Made by a program: the position numbers and the translations under genes. From Caulobacter sp. (lineage in GTDB: Bacteria > Pseudomonadota > Alphaproteobacteria > Caulobacterales > Caulobacteraceae): a DNA stretch of 64,000 nucleotides. Below, one piece after another: positions 17,454 to 26,019 of the stretch; positions within the stretch are counted from its first letter, which is position 1; each line of letters opens with the position of its first letter. The notes beneath the pieces were generated by a model. It was not told the origin of the DNA. It saw only the letters and a program-made list of their open reading frames with translations, and did no database searches. The DNA lies in assembly GCA_017745235.1 (NCBI GenBank), contig JAGHZU010000005.1:1-64000 (forward strand), written 5' to 3'.

Positions 17454-19795
17454 GCGCGCACCAGAGCGCCGCCGCGAACCACCAGGCGGGCGCTCTCTCC
17501 CTTTCTGAAGTTGAGCATCAAGGTCGAGCCTGCGTGGACCACCGTGTGCCGGCCGTCGGCCGTCGCAGTCAGCACCGCCTCCGAGAGCTTGCCGCCCGCC
17601 CAGCGGACATCGACGCTCACCGCGCCGCGCGCACGCAATCCCGTGATGCGGCCGGTCGGCCAGGCTGTCGGCAAGGCCGGCAGCAGATAGATGCGCTCGT
17701 TCCGGCTCTGCATAACCATCTCGGTCATGCCCGAGGTTCCGCCGAAATTGCCGTCGATCTGGAACGGCGGGTGAGCGTCGAACATGTTCGGATAGGTCCG
17801 GTCGGGGCCCAGCAGCAACCGCAGAACGTCGTGGGCATGGTCGCCGTCGCCCAGGCGCGCCCATAGGTTCAGGCGCCACGCGATGGCCCAACCGGTGGTC
17901 ATGTCGCCGCGCTTCAGTAGCGAAGTCCTGGCCGCCGCCGCCAGCTTGGGCGTCGTGTCGATCGCGATCTGGTCGGATGGAAACAGGCCATAGAGGTGCG
18001 AGACGTGCCGATGCTGCGGTTCCTTCGCGTCGGCGTCCCAGTCCTCCTGCCATTCCTGGAGCTGGCCATCCTTGCCGATCCTGTAAGGGGCCAGCTTCTC
18101 CCGCGCCGCTTTCAGCTCGGCGACGAAGGCTTGATCGGGGCCGAGAATGGCTTCGGCCTTCAGGCAGTTGTCGAACAGATCGCGTATGATGGCCTCATCC
18201 ATGGTCGGACCGGCCGCCAGGGACGAACCATGGCCATGGTCGTTCTCTGGCGACAACGACGGATTGGTGACCAGCACCCCGAACTTCGGATCGACCACCA
18301 GGGTGTCGAGGAAGAACCGGGCCGAGCCCTTCATCAGCGGATAGACGCGAGCGAGATAGGCGCGGTCGCGACCATAGTCGTAGTGGTCGAAGACGTGCTT
18401 GCAGAGCCAGGCCCCACCGGTCGGCCAGACACCCCAGAGCGGCCCGTCGATCGGTGCGCTGGCGCGCCAGAGGTCGGTGTTGTGATGGACCACCCAGCCG
18501 CGCGCGCCATACATCGTCTTGGCCGTGCGAGCGCCGCTGCTGGCCAGGTCCTCGACTAAGGCGATCAGCGGCTCCACGCAGGACGCCAGGCCGGTCGGCT
18601 CGGCCGGCCAATAGTTCATCTCGGTATTGATGTTGATCGTGTACTTGCTCTCCCAGGGCGGCCTGGTCTGGTCGTTCCAGATCCCCTGGAGATTGGCCGG
18701 CTGGCCGCCCGGTCGCGAAGAGGCGATCAGCAGGTAGCGGCCATATTGGTAGTACAGGGCCGCCAGCGACGGATCGTCCGTGACCGGCGACTGGCGGATG
18801 CGCTCATCGGTCGGCGACAGGTCGGCGCTGGTGCGACCAAAATCGACGCTCACAGCGCGAAACAGCGCGCGGTGGTCGGCTTGATGATCGGCCAGCAGCT
18901 TGCCCCACGGCTTGTTCGCAAGCTTGGCGAGCGTCGCCTTGTTCAGCACCGTAGGATCCCCCGAAACGTCGTCGTATCGGCGATAGCTGGTCGCCGCCGC
19001 GATCAGCAGCACGACCTCGTCGGCGTCCCGAACCGACAAGGCGGTGCCCCGCCCGCTCACCTTGCCGCCGACGGCGCGGACCTCGACCCGGCACTCGAAC
19101 CGCAACTTGCCCTCGACACCCTCCGCGGCCTCATTGGTTCCGGCGAGCACCAGCGTACTTCCAGCGACCGATGCAACCGGCCGGGATTTCAGCGGGCTTG
19201 CGAAACTGAGGTCGAGGCTGATCGCCCCCTTGCGGCTGGCCGCCAGGCGCACGGCGATCACGCCGTCGGGATGGCTGGCGATCACTTCGCGTCGATGCCG
19301 GACGCCGCCCGCTGCGAAGCTCGTCGTGGCCATGGCGCCGTCGATGTCCAGGTCGCGGACATAGTCGCCCACCACGTCGCCCAAGCCCGGAAAGTCCAGT
19401 TTCAGGTCGCCGATCGTCTGATACGGCATCTGCCGCTTGGGCACGCCCATGAACTTGGCGTCGGCCAGCGCGGTGGCCCGCTCGTATTCGCCCGCATCAA
19501 TCAGGCGACGGATTTCCGGCAGGGCGGCCAACGCCTCGGGGTTGGCCGGGTCATAGGGACCGCCGGCCCACAGAGTGTCTTCATTCAGCTGCAATCGCTC
19601 GGCCGCGACGCCCCCGAACACCATCGCTCCGAGCTTGCCCGACCCGACCGGCAGCGCCTCGACCCATTCCCTGGCCGGCTGACGGTACCATAGGCGTGGC
19701 GGCCGCGCCTTGACCTCGGCGGCGCGGGCGGACGCACCGCTCAAGGCCGAGGCGGCGCCGAGGACGGCGAGCGTGGAGCGGCGGGTCAGCGTCAT
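17450..19795 (-). CDS. GH95 alpha-L-fucosidase / alpha-L-galactosidase
   Basis: A 781-residue GH95 enzyme, an inverting hydrolase acting on alpha-1,2-linked L-fucose (or L-galactose). The Tat-like signal TRRSTLAVLGAASALSGASARA is at 4-26. Family blocks: ALPVGSGKLGAMVFGGV and LQLNEDTLWAGGPYDP in the N-terminal beta-domain; ININTEMNYWPAEPTGL and HRHVSHLYGLFPSDQI in the helical barrel; and FQIDGNFGGTSGMTEM, which carries the conserved late Asp. The ATG at 19795 precedes the signal peptide; the frame stays open further upstream but without signal-peptide character. It is first in a pair with GH127 and divergent from a GH43 gene, with operators between. Fucosylated xyloglucan is the likely substrate. 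Confidence 0.9.
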   Translation of the reverse strand: MTLTRRSTLAVLGAASALSGASARAAEVKARPPRLWYRQPAREWVEALPVGSGKLGAMVFGGVAAERLQLNEDTLWAGGPYDPANPEALAALPEIRRLIDAGEYERATALADAKFMGVPKRQMPYQTIGDLKLDFPGLGDVVGDYVRDLDIDGAMATTSFAAGGVRHRREVIASHPDGVIAVRLAASRKGAISLDLSFASPLKSRPVASVAGSTLVLAGTNEAAEGVEGKLRFECRVEVRAVGGKVSGRGTALSVRDADEVVLLIAAATSYRRYDDVSGDPTVLNKATLAKLANKPWGKLLADHQADHRALFRAVSVDFGRTSADLSPTDERIRQSPVTDDPSLAALYYQYGRYLLIASSRPGGQPANLQGIWNDQTRPPWESKYTININTEMNYWPAEPTGLASCVEPLIALVEDLASSGARTAKTMYGARGWVVHHNTDLWRASAPIDGPLWGVWPTGGAWLCKHVFDHYDYGRDRAYLARVYPLMKGSARFFLDTLVVDPKFGVLVTNPSLSPENDHGHGSSLAAGPTMDEAIIRDLFDNCLKAEAILGPDQAFVAELKAAREKLAPYRIGKDGQLQEWQEDWDADAKEPQHRHVSHLYGLFPSDQIAIDTTPKLAAAARTSLLKRGDMTTGWAIAWRLNLWARLGDGDHAHDVLRLLLGPDRTYPNMFDAHPPFQIDGNFGGTSGMTEMVMQSRNERIYLLPALPTAWPTGRITGLRARGAVSVDVRWAGGKLSEAVLTATADGRHTVVHAGSTLMLNFRKGESARLVVRGGALVRA

Positions 19796-19859
19796 AGGGC
19801 ACTCGACGGGGACGAATGGATATCGAGCGCTAGCACACAGCGGTAACTTGACGCCACAA

Positions 19860-19870
19860 TACTCCGACAA
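19860..19870. promoter_or_regulatory. GntR/FadR-type operator candidate
   Basis: TACTCCGACAA, one mismatch from TNGTNNNACNA. Read on the minus strand it gives TTTTGTCGGAGTATTG, nearly the same as the sites at 11923 and 29376. It lies 65 bp before GH95. Confidence 0.6.
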
Positions 19871-19927
19871 AATAATAGCAGCTCATCATCTAGCAAGCTG
19901 GATGTCGGGCGAGGAATCATCGCAAAA

Positions 19928-19939
19928 GTTAGCGCTACC
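19928..19939. promoter_or_regulatory. LacI-type operator candidate
   Basis: GTTAGCGCTACC fits GNTANCGNTANC with a perfect TAGCGCTA core, in the divergent region between GH95 and the GH43 gene. Confidence 0.7.
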
Positions 19940-20055
19940 ATCGGCGGAGTCCGCACGATAGGATACTGCTGACCGCAAAGCTCGGTAATCGAGCCGGGCA
20001 ACTTGCCCGACATAATAAGCCCGCGCGACGACGCGGCAGGGAGACAGGAAACGCC

Positions 20056-21825
20056 ATGTTCGCGTACGCTTCGCCAGGTCGTCGATCGCGCCGCCCGCTT
20101 CATGGATGGATATCAGGCGTCGCTTCCGCCCTGGCCTTGCTTGCCGGGTCGAGCCAGGCCTCAGCGCCCGAGACGACGACCTCAAGCTCGGCGCCGAAAG
20201 CGACGTTCGAATGGTTCGAATATGAAGGCGCGGACCCATCGGATGCGGCGTTCAAGCCGACCCAGGGCCAGTACGCCAATCCCATCCTCAAAGGCACCTA
20301 TCCCGACCCGGCCGTGATGCGCGTCGGCAAGGACTTCTATTTCGTCAGCTCGACCTTCGCCTGGTTCCCCGGGTTGCCGATCTTCCATTCGACGGATCTC
20401 GTGCACTGGACGCAGATCGGCAACGCCATCGACCGTCCCGGCATGCTCGATTTCGGACACCTTGGCCTGTCGCGCGCCGTGTTCGCCCCGACCTTGAGCT
20501 ATCACGATGGTACGTTCTACCTGCTCAACACCTGCGTCGACTGCCAGGGCAATTTCCTGATCACCGCGAAGGATCCCAAGGGCCCCTGGTCCGACCCGGT
20601 CTGGCTGCCGGCGGTCGAAGGCATTGATCCGTATCTCTTCTTCGATGACGACGGCAGCGCCCTGATCGTCTTCAACGGCGAGCCGCCCGGTCCGGCCGAG
20701 TACCGCGGCCATCGCGCCATCTGGGCGATCGCGTACGACCTCAAGGCCGGGAAGACCGTCGGTGAGCGCAAGCTGCTGCTGGACAAGGGGGTCAACCCAG
20801 CCGCCAAACCGATCTGGCCCGAGGGTCCGCATATCCTGAAGAAGGACGGCTGGTATTATCTCATTGCGGCCGAAGGCGGCACCGCCGAAGGTCACAGCCA
20901 GGTCGCGCTGCGCTCAAAGAGCGCCTGGGGCCCTTACACCCCCTACCCCAACAATCCGATCCTCACCCAGCGCGGCCTGCCGAAGGATCGTCCGCTGCCG
21001 ATCACCTCGGCCGGCCACGCCAACCTGGTCGACACCCCTGACGGCAAGTGGTGGGCGACATTCCTGGCGGTGCGGCCCTATGGTGACGATCTCTACAACA
21101 CCGGCCGGGAGACCTTCCTCCTGCCCGTCGAGTGGAAGGACGGTTGGCCGATCATCCTCGAGAACGGCAAGACCATTCCCTACGTCCACGCCAAGCCTGA
21201 CCTGCCCACGACGACGCCCAAGCCGCCCCCGACGGCCGGCGCCTTCAAGGTTCGCGACGAGTTCGAGGGCCAGACCCTGCCGCTCAACTGGGTGACCATG
21301 CGGATCCCACAGAAGCGCTGGTGGCGACTGGACGATGGAAAGCTGATCCTGACCGCACGGTCCGAGACCATCGGCGGCATGACCCAGCCCTCCTTCTGGG
21401 GCCGACGCCAGCAGCATATCAACGCCAGCGCCACCACCGAGATGCGCTTCAGCCCGGCCAAGACAGGCGACCGGGCGGGCATGGTCGCGGTGCAGAACGA
21501 CGAGTACTTCTTCTTCCTGGGCCTGGAGCGAAACGCCCAGGGGCAGGACGAGATCGTCCTCGAACGTCGTGCGGGATCCAAGGACCCCGAAAACGGCGTG
21601 AAGATCGCCAGCGCCCCGGTGACGCTGAAGGCCCAAGCGCCCGTCTGGCTGAAAGTGACCGCCCGCGGGGGCGCCTACGACTTTTCGTACGCCCTGACCC
21701 CGGGACAGTGGAAGACGCTGAGGGCGGGCGAGGACGGATCGATCCTTTCGACCAAGACAGCCGGCGGTTTCGTGGGCGTCCTGCTGGGCGTCTACGCCCA
21801 TGACGGCGTCGCCCAGGCCCGATGA
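20056..21825 (+). CDS. Secreted GH43 beta-xylosidase / arabinofuranosidase
   Basis: A 589-residue GH43 enzyme with a signal region ending near SSQASA (about residue 35) and a short linker. The propeller begins at YANPILKGTYPDPAVMRVG. The catalytic triad is visible: base D84 (YPDPAV), pKa-modulating D191 (GIDPYLFFDDDG) and acid E256 (WPEGPHILKKDGWYY). A C-terminal beta-sandwich follows from about residue 400. GGGAGACAGGA lies before the ATG. It is followed 81 bp later by GH51, apparently as one operon. Sequence does not separate xylosidase from arabinofuranosidase activity. Unlike the GH43 at 8909 it is predicted to be exported. Confidence 0.9.
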   Translation: MFAYASPGRRSRRPLHGWISGVASALALLAGSSQASAPETTTSSSAPKATFEWFEYEGADPSDAAFKPTQGQYANPILKGTYPDPAVMRVGKDFYFVSSTFAWFPGLPIFHSTDLVHWTQIGNAIDRPGMLDFGHLGLSRAVFAPTLSYHDGTFYLLNTCVDCQGNFLITAKDPKGPWSDPVWLPAVEGIDPYLFFDDDGSALIVFNGEPPGPAEYRGHRAIWAIAYDLKAGKTVGERKLLLDKGVNPAAKPIWPEGPHILKKDGWYYLIAAEGGTAEGHSQVALRSKSAWGPYTPYPNNPILTQRGLPKDRPLPITSAGHANLVDTPDGKWWATFLAVRPYGDDLYNTGRETFLLPVEWKDGWPIILENGKTIPYVHAKPDLPTTTPKPPPTAGAFKVRDEFEGQTLPLNWVTMRIPQKRWWRLDDGKLILTARSETIGGMTQPSFWGRRQQHINASATTEMRFSPAKTGDRAGMVAVQNDEYFFFLGLERNAQGQDEIVLERRAGSKDPENGVKIASAPVTLKAQAPVWLKVTARGGAYDFSYALTPGQWKTLRAGEDGSILSTKTAGGFVGVLLGVYAHDGVAQAR

Positions 21826-21906
21826 CCACCACCCAGACCTAGACCAACCAGGGACGAAGCCGCCGCGCTCGTCAGCGATGCGCCCAAGGCGCCAAGGGGA
21901 GAGAAA

Positions 21907-23493
21907 ATGATCAGAATGACCTGGCCGATGGCCGCCTGCGCCCTGACGCTCGCCGCGACCACGCCGGCGCTGGCCCAGACCAAGGCCGATGCGCCTATCG
22001 CCGTGCGCATCGAGTCCGGGTCGCCCGGAGCCAAGATCGACCGCAACATCTTTGGCCAGTTCGCCGAGCACCTGGGCACGGGCATCTATGGCGGCGTCTG
22101 GGTGGGCAAGGACTCCTCCATCCCCAACGTCCGCGGCATCCGTACCGACGTCGTCAAGGCTCTGCGCGACATCAAGGTGCCGAACGTGCGCTGGCCCGGC
22201 GGCTGCTTCGCCGACGAATATCACTGGCGCCACGGCATCGGTCCGATCGAGGGCCGCCGCAAGACCATCAACTCCAACTGGGGCGGCGCGGTCGAGCCGA
22301 ACACCTTCGGCACCGACGAGTTCATGGACTTCGTCAGCCAGATCGGCAGCGAGGCCTACATCTCGGTCAACGTCGGTTCAGGCACGGTCCAGGAAGCGGC
22401 CGAGTGGGTCGAGTACATGACCGCCGATCCGGAGACCACGGCGGGCAAGGAGCGCGCCGCCAACGGCCACCGCGAGCCCTATAAGGTCAAGTATCTGGGT
22501 ATCGGCAACGAAAGCTGGAGCTGCGGCGGCGCGATGCGGCCGGAGTACTATGCCGACGAGATGAAGCGTTACGCTCGCTTCGTACGGAACTACAATCCCA
22601 AACAGACCGGCGCCGAAGCCATGCAGCGCATCGCCGTCGGCCCGGACCAGGGCAAGCCGGCCTATACCGAGGCCGTCATGGCCGCTCAGAAGGGGCACGA
22701 CTGGGCCTGGAATATCGAAGGCCTGTCGCTGCACTCCTACACGACCGGCGGCTGGCCGCCGTCGTTCTCCAGCACCAAGTTCGACGAAACCGCCTATGCC
22801 AAGCTGCTGAAGGAAACGCTCGGCATGGACGGGCTGATCACCCAGCACTCCGCGATCATGGACAAGTACGATCCGGAAAAGAAGGTGCCGCTGGTCGTCG
22901 ACGAATGGGGCGTCTGGCTGGCGCCCCAGGAAGGCACCAATCCCGGCTTCCTGGTTCAACAGAACTCGATGCGCGACGCGCTGGTGGCGGCGCTGAACCT
23001 GAACATCTTCGCGCGTCACGCCGACCGCGTGCGGATGACGAACATCGCCCAGATGATCAACGTGCTGCAGGCGATGATCCTGACCGACAAGGACAAGATG
23101 GTCCTGACGCCCACCTACCACGTCTACAAGATGTACCTGCCCTTCCAGGACGCGACCTTCGTGCCGGTGAAGTTCGACGCGGGAGCCTACAAGCAGGGCG
23201 ACATCACGCTGCCGCGCATCGACGCCATCGCCGCACGCGACAGCCAGGGCAAACTGTGGCTGGCGGTCTCCAACCTCGATCCCGCCAAGTCGGCCAGCAT
23301 CCGGGCCGACATAGCCGGCGCCAAGGCCGCCACCGCTACGGGTCAGGTCATGACGGCGGCGCGGGTCGATAGCGTCAACACGTTCGACGCGCCGAACACG
23401 GTCGTTCCCAAACCCTACACGGCGAAGGCCGGCGCAGGCGGTCTGACCTTGGAGGCGCCTCCCAAGTCGATCATGGTCGTCCGTCTGGACTGA
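21907..23493 (+). CDS. Secreted GH51 alpha-L-arabinofuranosidase
   Basis: A 528-residue GH51 retaining arabinofuranosidase with a signal peptide ending at PALAQ (about residue 23). IFGQFAEHLGTGIYGG and VRWPGGCFADEYHWRHGIGP are family-specific. The acid/base is E202 in GIGNESW and the nucleophile E333 in VVDEWGVW. It releases terminal alpha-L-arabinofuranose from arabinan, arabinoxylan or oligosaccharides. Most bacterial GH51 enzymes are cytoplasmic, but this one has a clear export signal. It follows the GH43 gene, and a 13-bp-stem hairpin lies after it. Confidence 0.95.
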   Translation: MIRMTWPMAACALTLAATTPALAQTKADAPIAVRIESGSPGAKIDRNIFGQFAEHLGTGIYGGVWVGKDSSIPNVRGIRTDVVKALRDIKVPNVRWPGGCFADEYHWRHGIGPIEGRRKTINSNWGGAVEPNTFGTDEFMDFVSQIGSEAYISVNVGSGTVQEAAEWVEYMTADPETTAGKERAANGHREPYKVKYLGIGNESWSCGGAMRPEYYADEMKRYARFVRNYNPKQTGAEAMQRIAVGPDQGKPAYTEAVMAAQKGHDWAWNIEGLSLHSYTTGGWPPSFSSTKFDETAYAKLLKETLGMDGLITQHSAIMDKYDPEKKVPLVVDEWGVWLAPQEGTNPGFLVQQNSMRDALVAALNLNIFARHADRVRMTNIAQMINVLQAMILTDKDKMVLTPTYHVYKMYLPFQDATFVPVKFDAGAYKQGDITLPRIDAIAARDSQGKLWLAVSNLDPAKSASIRADIAGAKAATATGQVMTAARVDSVNTFDAPNTVVPKPYTAKAGAGGLTLEAPPKSIMVVRLD

Positions 23494-23507
23494 TGAAGTC
23501 TGACCAA

Positions 23508-23570
23508 TTTCCACAGGAGGTGCGGTCCGGCTCGCGCTCACCCGGCCTTCTGTGGAAAAACTCTCTTTTT
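23508..23570 (+). terminator. Candidate terminator of the GH43-GH51 unit
   Basis: TTTCCACAGGAGG (23508-23520) pairs with CCTTCTGTGGAAA (23546-23558), 13 bp with one G-U pair and a 25-nt loop. CTCTCTTTTT follows at 23561-23570. Confidence 0.6.
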
Positions 23571-23616
23571 AATCAAAGCGAAAAGTCTGGGCAGGGATCG
23601 TCGGAAGCGTCGGAAT

Positions 23617-23627
23617 TTGCCTGACAA
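23617..23627. promoter_or_regulatory. GntR-type operator candidate, possibly autoregulatory
   Basis: TTGCCTGACAA has one mismatch to TNGTNNNACNA and lies 60 bp before the GntR gene. A second partial match, AAGTCTGACCA, lies at 23496-23506. Confidence 0.5.
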
Positions 23628-23687
23628 CTTGCCAACAGGCGCGTGGATGCGCTTATAAACGGCGCATCCACATAGGAGCCCCAACCC

Positions 23688-24425
23688 ATGCCCACCGACG
23701 AACCGGACGACAAGTCGATCCCCAGGTCGGCGAAAGGGTCTGGTCGACGGCTGCGGGGCGCAGTGGCGCATTACCTGGGCAGCGCCATCGTCTCGGGTGA
23801 GATCGCGCCCGGCGAGAAGCTGACCGGTGAAATCGCCAACGCCGAAGCCTTGGATGTCTCGCGCAGCGCCTATCGCGAGGCCGTCCAGGTCCTGACCGCC
23901 AAAGGCCTGGTCGAGAGCCGACCCAAGGCCGGAACCCGCGTCCTGCCGCGAAGCCGCTGGAACATCCTGGATCCCCAGGTTCTGGCTTGGGCGTTCTCGG
24001 CCGAGCCCGACGTCAGCTTCGTGCGCGATCTGTTCGAACTGAGAGCGGTTGTGGAGCCCGCCGCCGCCCGGTTCGCCGCGGAGCGACGCGACAAGGACGA
24101 CGTCAAGGCCATGAAAGACGCCCTGGCCAAGATGCGCCGTCATACCCTGGCGACCGAGGCCGGCCGTGCGGCCGACCGCGCCTTCCATGACGCCCTTCTG
24201 CGCGCCACGCACAACGACGCGATGATCGCATTGAGCGCCAGCATCAGCGCCGCGGTCAGCTGGACGACCGAATTCAAGCAGCGCTCCCGCGCCCTGCCCC
24301 GCGATCCGGTGCCCGATCACGCCCGGGTCTTCGACGCTATCGCCGCAGGCGATCCCGATGCGGCGAGCACCGCCATGCGCGCCCTTGTCGATCTGGCGTT
24401 GGATGACACCCGCTCAGCGATGTAG
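23688..24425 (+). CDS. GntR-family regulator, FCD (FadR) subfamily
   Basis: A 245-residue regulator. The winged helix-turn-helix spans about 20-85 (IVSGEIAPGEKLTGEIANAEALDVSRSAYREAVQVLTAKGLVESRPKAG region). The all-helical FCD effector domain follows from about 95, with FELRAVVEPAAARFAAERR, FHDALLRATHND and DHARVFDAIAAGDPDAAS, which carry the Asp/His residues that often bind a metal. FCD regulators sense sugar acids and similar carboxylates, so L-arabonate or a keto-deoxy acid would make sense. FadR-type proteins bind TNGTNNNACNA, and matches to that pattern occur upstream of this gene and through the locus. Confidence 0.93.
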   Translation: MPTDEPDDKSIPRSAKGSGRRLRGAVAHYLGSAIVSGEIAPGEKLTGEIANAEALDVSRSAYREAVQVLTAKGLVESRPKAGTRVLPRSRWNILDPQVLAWAFSAEPDVSFVRDLFELRAVVEPAAARFAAERRDKDDVKAMKDALAKMRRHTLATEAGRAADRAFHDALLRATHNDAMIALSASISAAVSWTTEFKQRSRALPRDPVPDHARVFDAIAAGDPDAASTAMRALVDLALDDTRSAM

Positions 24426-24433
24426 CCGCCGCT

Positions 24434-25993
24434 TCAGGGTTTGCTCAGCGTAAAACTGTCCACATCGAGATGCCCTGGACCGCCGGCGGGGTTGTAGCAG
24501 AAGAGACCGTACTGCTGGCCCTGGAACGTCCCGGTGCGCCAGGCGAAAGCCAATGGAAACTCGCCAGATACGGGGGTCCAGGCCTTGCCGTCGAGGCTGA
24601 ACGCTAACGCGGCCTTGTCGGTGGCGAAGTCCATCTCGGCCGCGAGCCAGAGATCTTTCAACGGGATCGGGCGCGCAACACCGGCGGCAGAGGTCTTCGG
24701 TCCGGCTTCCGTGCTTTCCACCATGCGAGCGCTCAACTCGCCCTGGCCTTGGGCCGTGCGGGTGACCACCAGTTGGCTCGAGAACTTGCCGAAGGTCCCG
24801 AAGCCGCAGGCGTCGCCCTTGGCGATCCCTCGCACGTCCAGCTTCACGACGGCGCGACTACGCGGCCCCTGTCCCTTCTGGAGCAGCGTGTTGCGAGCCG
24901 TCCAGAAGGCGTCGCTAGTTGTCGCCTTCAGTCGTAGATAGCCCGGCCGTTCGCTCAGGGACCACCGGCTGTCGTCGGGATTGTGGTTCCACTGCCATTG
25001 CCGGCCCAACTGCCGCCCCTGGAAGTCGTCCGAGCTCGGAGGCTCGGCGAAGGGCTGTCCCAGGATCGGCTTGACGGCGACATCCGGCACCCTTCCCGGC
25101 GCTTCAGGCGTGCCCCAGACGGGCCAGTCGTCACGCCAGAACACCGGACTGACATTGGTCACCCGCCCGATGGCGCCGGCGTCGCGCATGACGAAGCCGT
25201 ACCAGCCTCCGTCTGGAAGGTCGACCAAGGCGCCTTGGTGGCCTCCGGTGGTGTCATCAATCTGTTCCCGGGTTTCCCACGGTCCGGTCAGGCTCCTGGC
25301 CCGCGACACGGTCAGCGCCAGGCGTCTGGGAATGGCGTTGAACAGATAATACCACTCGCCGCGCTTGATCAGCTTGGAGCCTTCCGCGCCCTGGACATAG
25401 TGGATCTGCTGTTCGCCCGTGACGGCCGTAAGATCGGCGTTCAAATTCAAAAGCCGCACGGCGCCGTCGGAACCGATCGAGGTGGCGATGTAGGCCTTGC
25501 CGTCGGTGTCGATGAACAGGCCCGGATCGAAGGCTTCCCGATCCAGTTCATGCATCGTCCAGGGGCCACGGACATCTGTAGCCGAGTAGATGCGGCTGTT
25601 CTGCCCGACCGGCGTCACGACGATATAGAACCGCCCCTTGTGGAAGCGCAGGCTGGGAGCGAAGACGCCTCGGCGATAGTCGCCGCCATCGACCAGGTCG
25701 TACTTGGGATTGCCCGCCAGGCGCGGCATGACATGGCCGGCAATGTCCCAGTTCACCAGGTCCTTGGAATGCAGGATCGTCAGGCCCGGCGCGTTCACGA
25801 AGGTGGTCGACGCGAAGTAGAAGTCCTCGCCAACCCGGATGATGTCTGGATCGGGATAGTCGGCATAGAGCGGCGGGTTATGGTAGGTCCCCTGCCCGCT
25901 GTCCGCGCGCCACACCTGGGCATGCCCACCTGCGGGCGCACAGGCCAGGCCCAGGGCCATCGCCAAAAAGATCGAACTGGACGCTTTCGGCAT
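24434..25993 (-). CDS. Secreted GH43 enzyme (beta-xylosidase / arabinofuranosidase type)
   Basis: A 519-residue GH43 protein with signal peptide to about residue 25 (GGHAQ). The propeller starts at TYHNPPLYADYPDPDIIRVGEDFYF, which holds the base Asp. EAFDPGLFIDTDGKAYI carries the modulating Asp. The expected acid region reads VQGAEGSKLIKRGEWYYLF, with Glu before GSKL as in this type of GH43. A C-terminal sandwich spans about 310-519. The ATG at 25993 is used. It starts 27 bp after the dehydratase stop codon and shares its operon. It is the third GH43 in the window and no close copy of the other two. Confidence 0.88.
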   Translation of the reverse strand: MPKASSSIFLAMALGLACAPAGGHAQVWRADSGQGTYHNPPLYADYPDPDIIRVGEDFYFASTTFVNAPGLTILHSKDLVNWDIAGHVMPRLAGNPKYDLVDGGDYRRGVFAPSLRFHKGRFYIVVTPVGQNSRIYSATDVRGPWTMHELDREAFDPGLFIDTDGKAYIATSIGSDGAVRLLNLNADLTAVTGEQQIHYVQGAEGSKLIKRGEWYYLFNAIPRRLALTVSRARSLTGPWETREQIDDTTGGHQGALVDLPDGGWYGFVMRDAGAIGRVTNVSPVFWRDDWPVWGTPEAPGRVPDVAVKPILGQPFAEPPSSDDFQGRQLGRQWQWNHNPDDSRWSLSERPGYLRLKATTSDAFWTARNTLLQKGQGPRSRAVVKLDVRGIAKGDACGFGTFGKFSSQLVVTRTAQGQGELSARMVESTEAGPKTSAAGVARPIPLKDLWLAAEMDFATDKAALAFSLDGKAWTPVSGEFPLAFAWRTGTFQGQQYGLFCYNPAGGPGHLDVDSFTLSKP

Positions 25994-26019
25994 GATGCCC
26001 CCGGATAGCCGCCGGCCGG

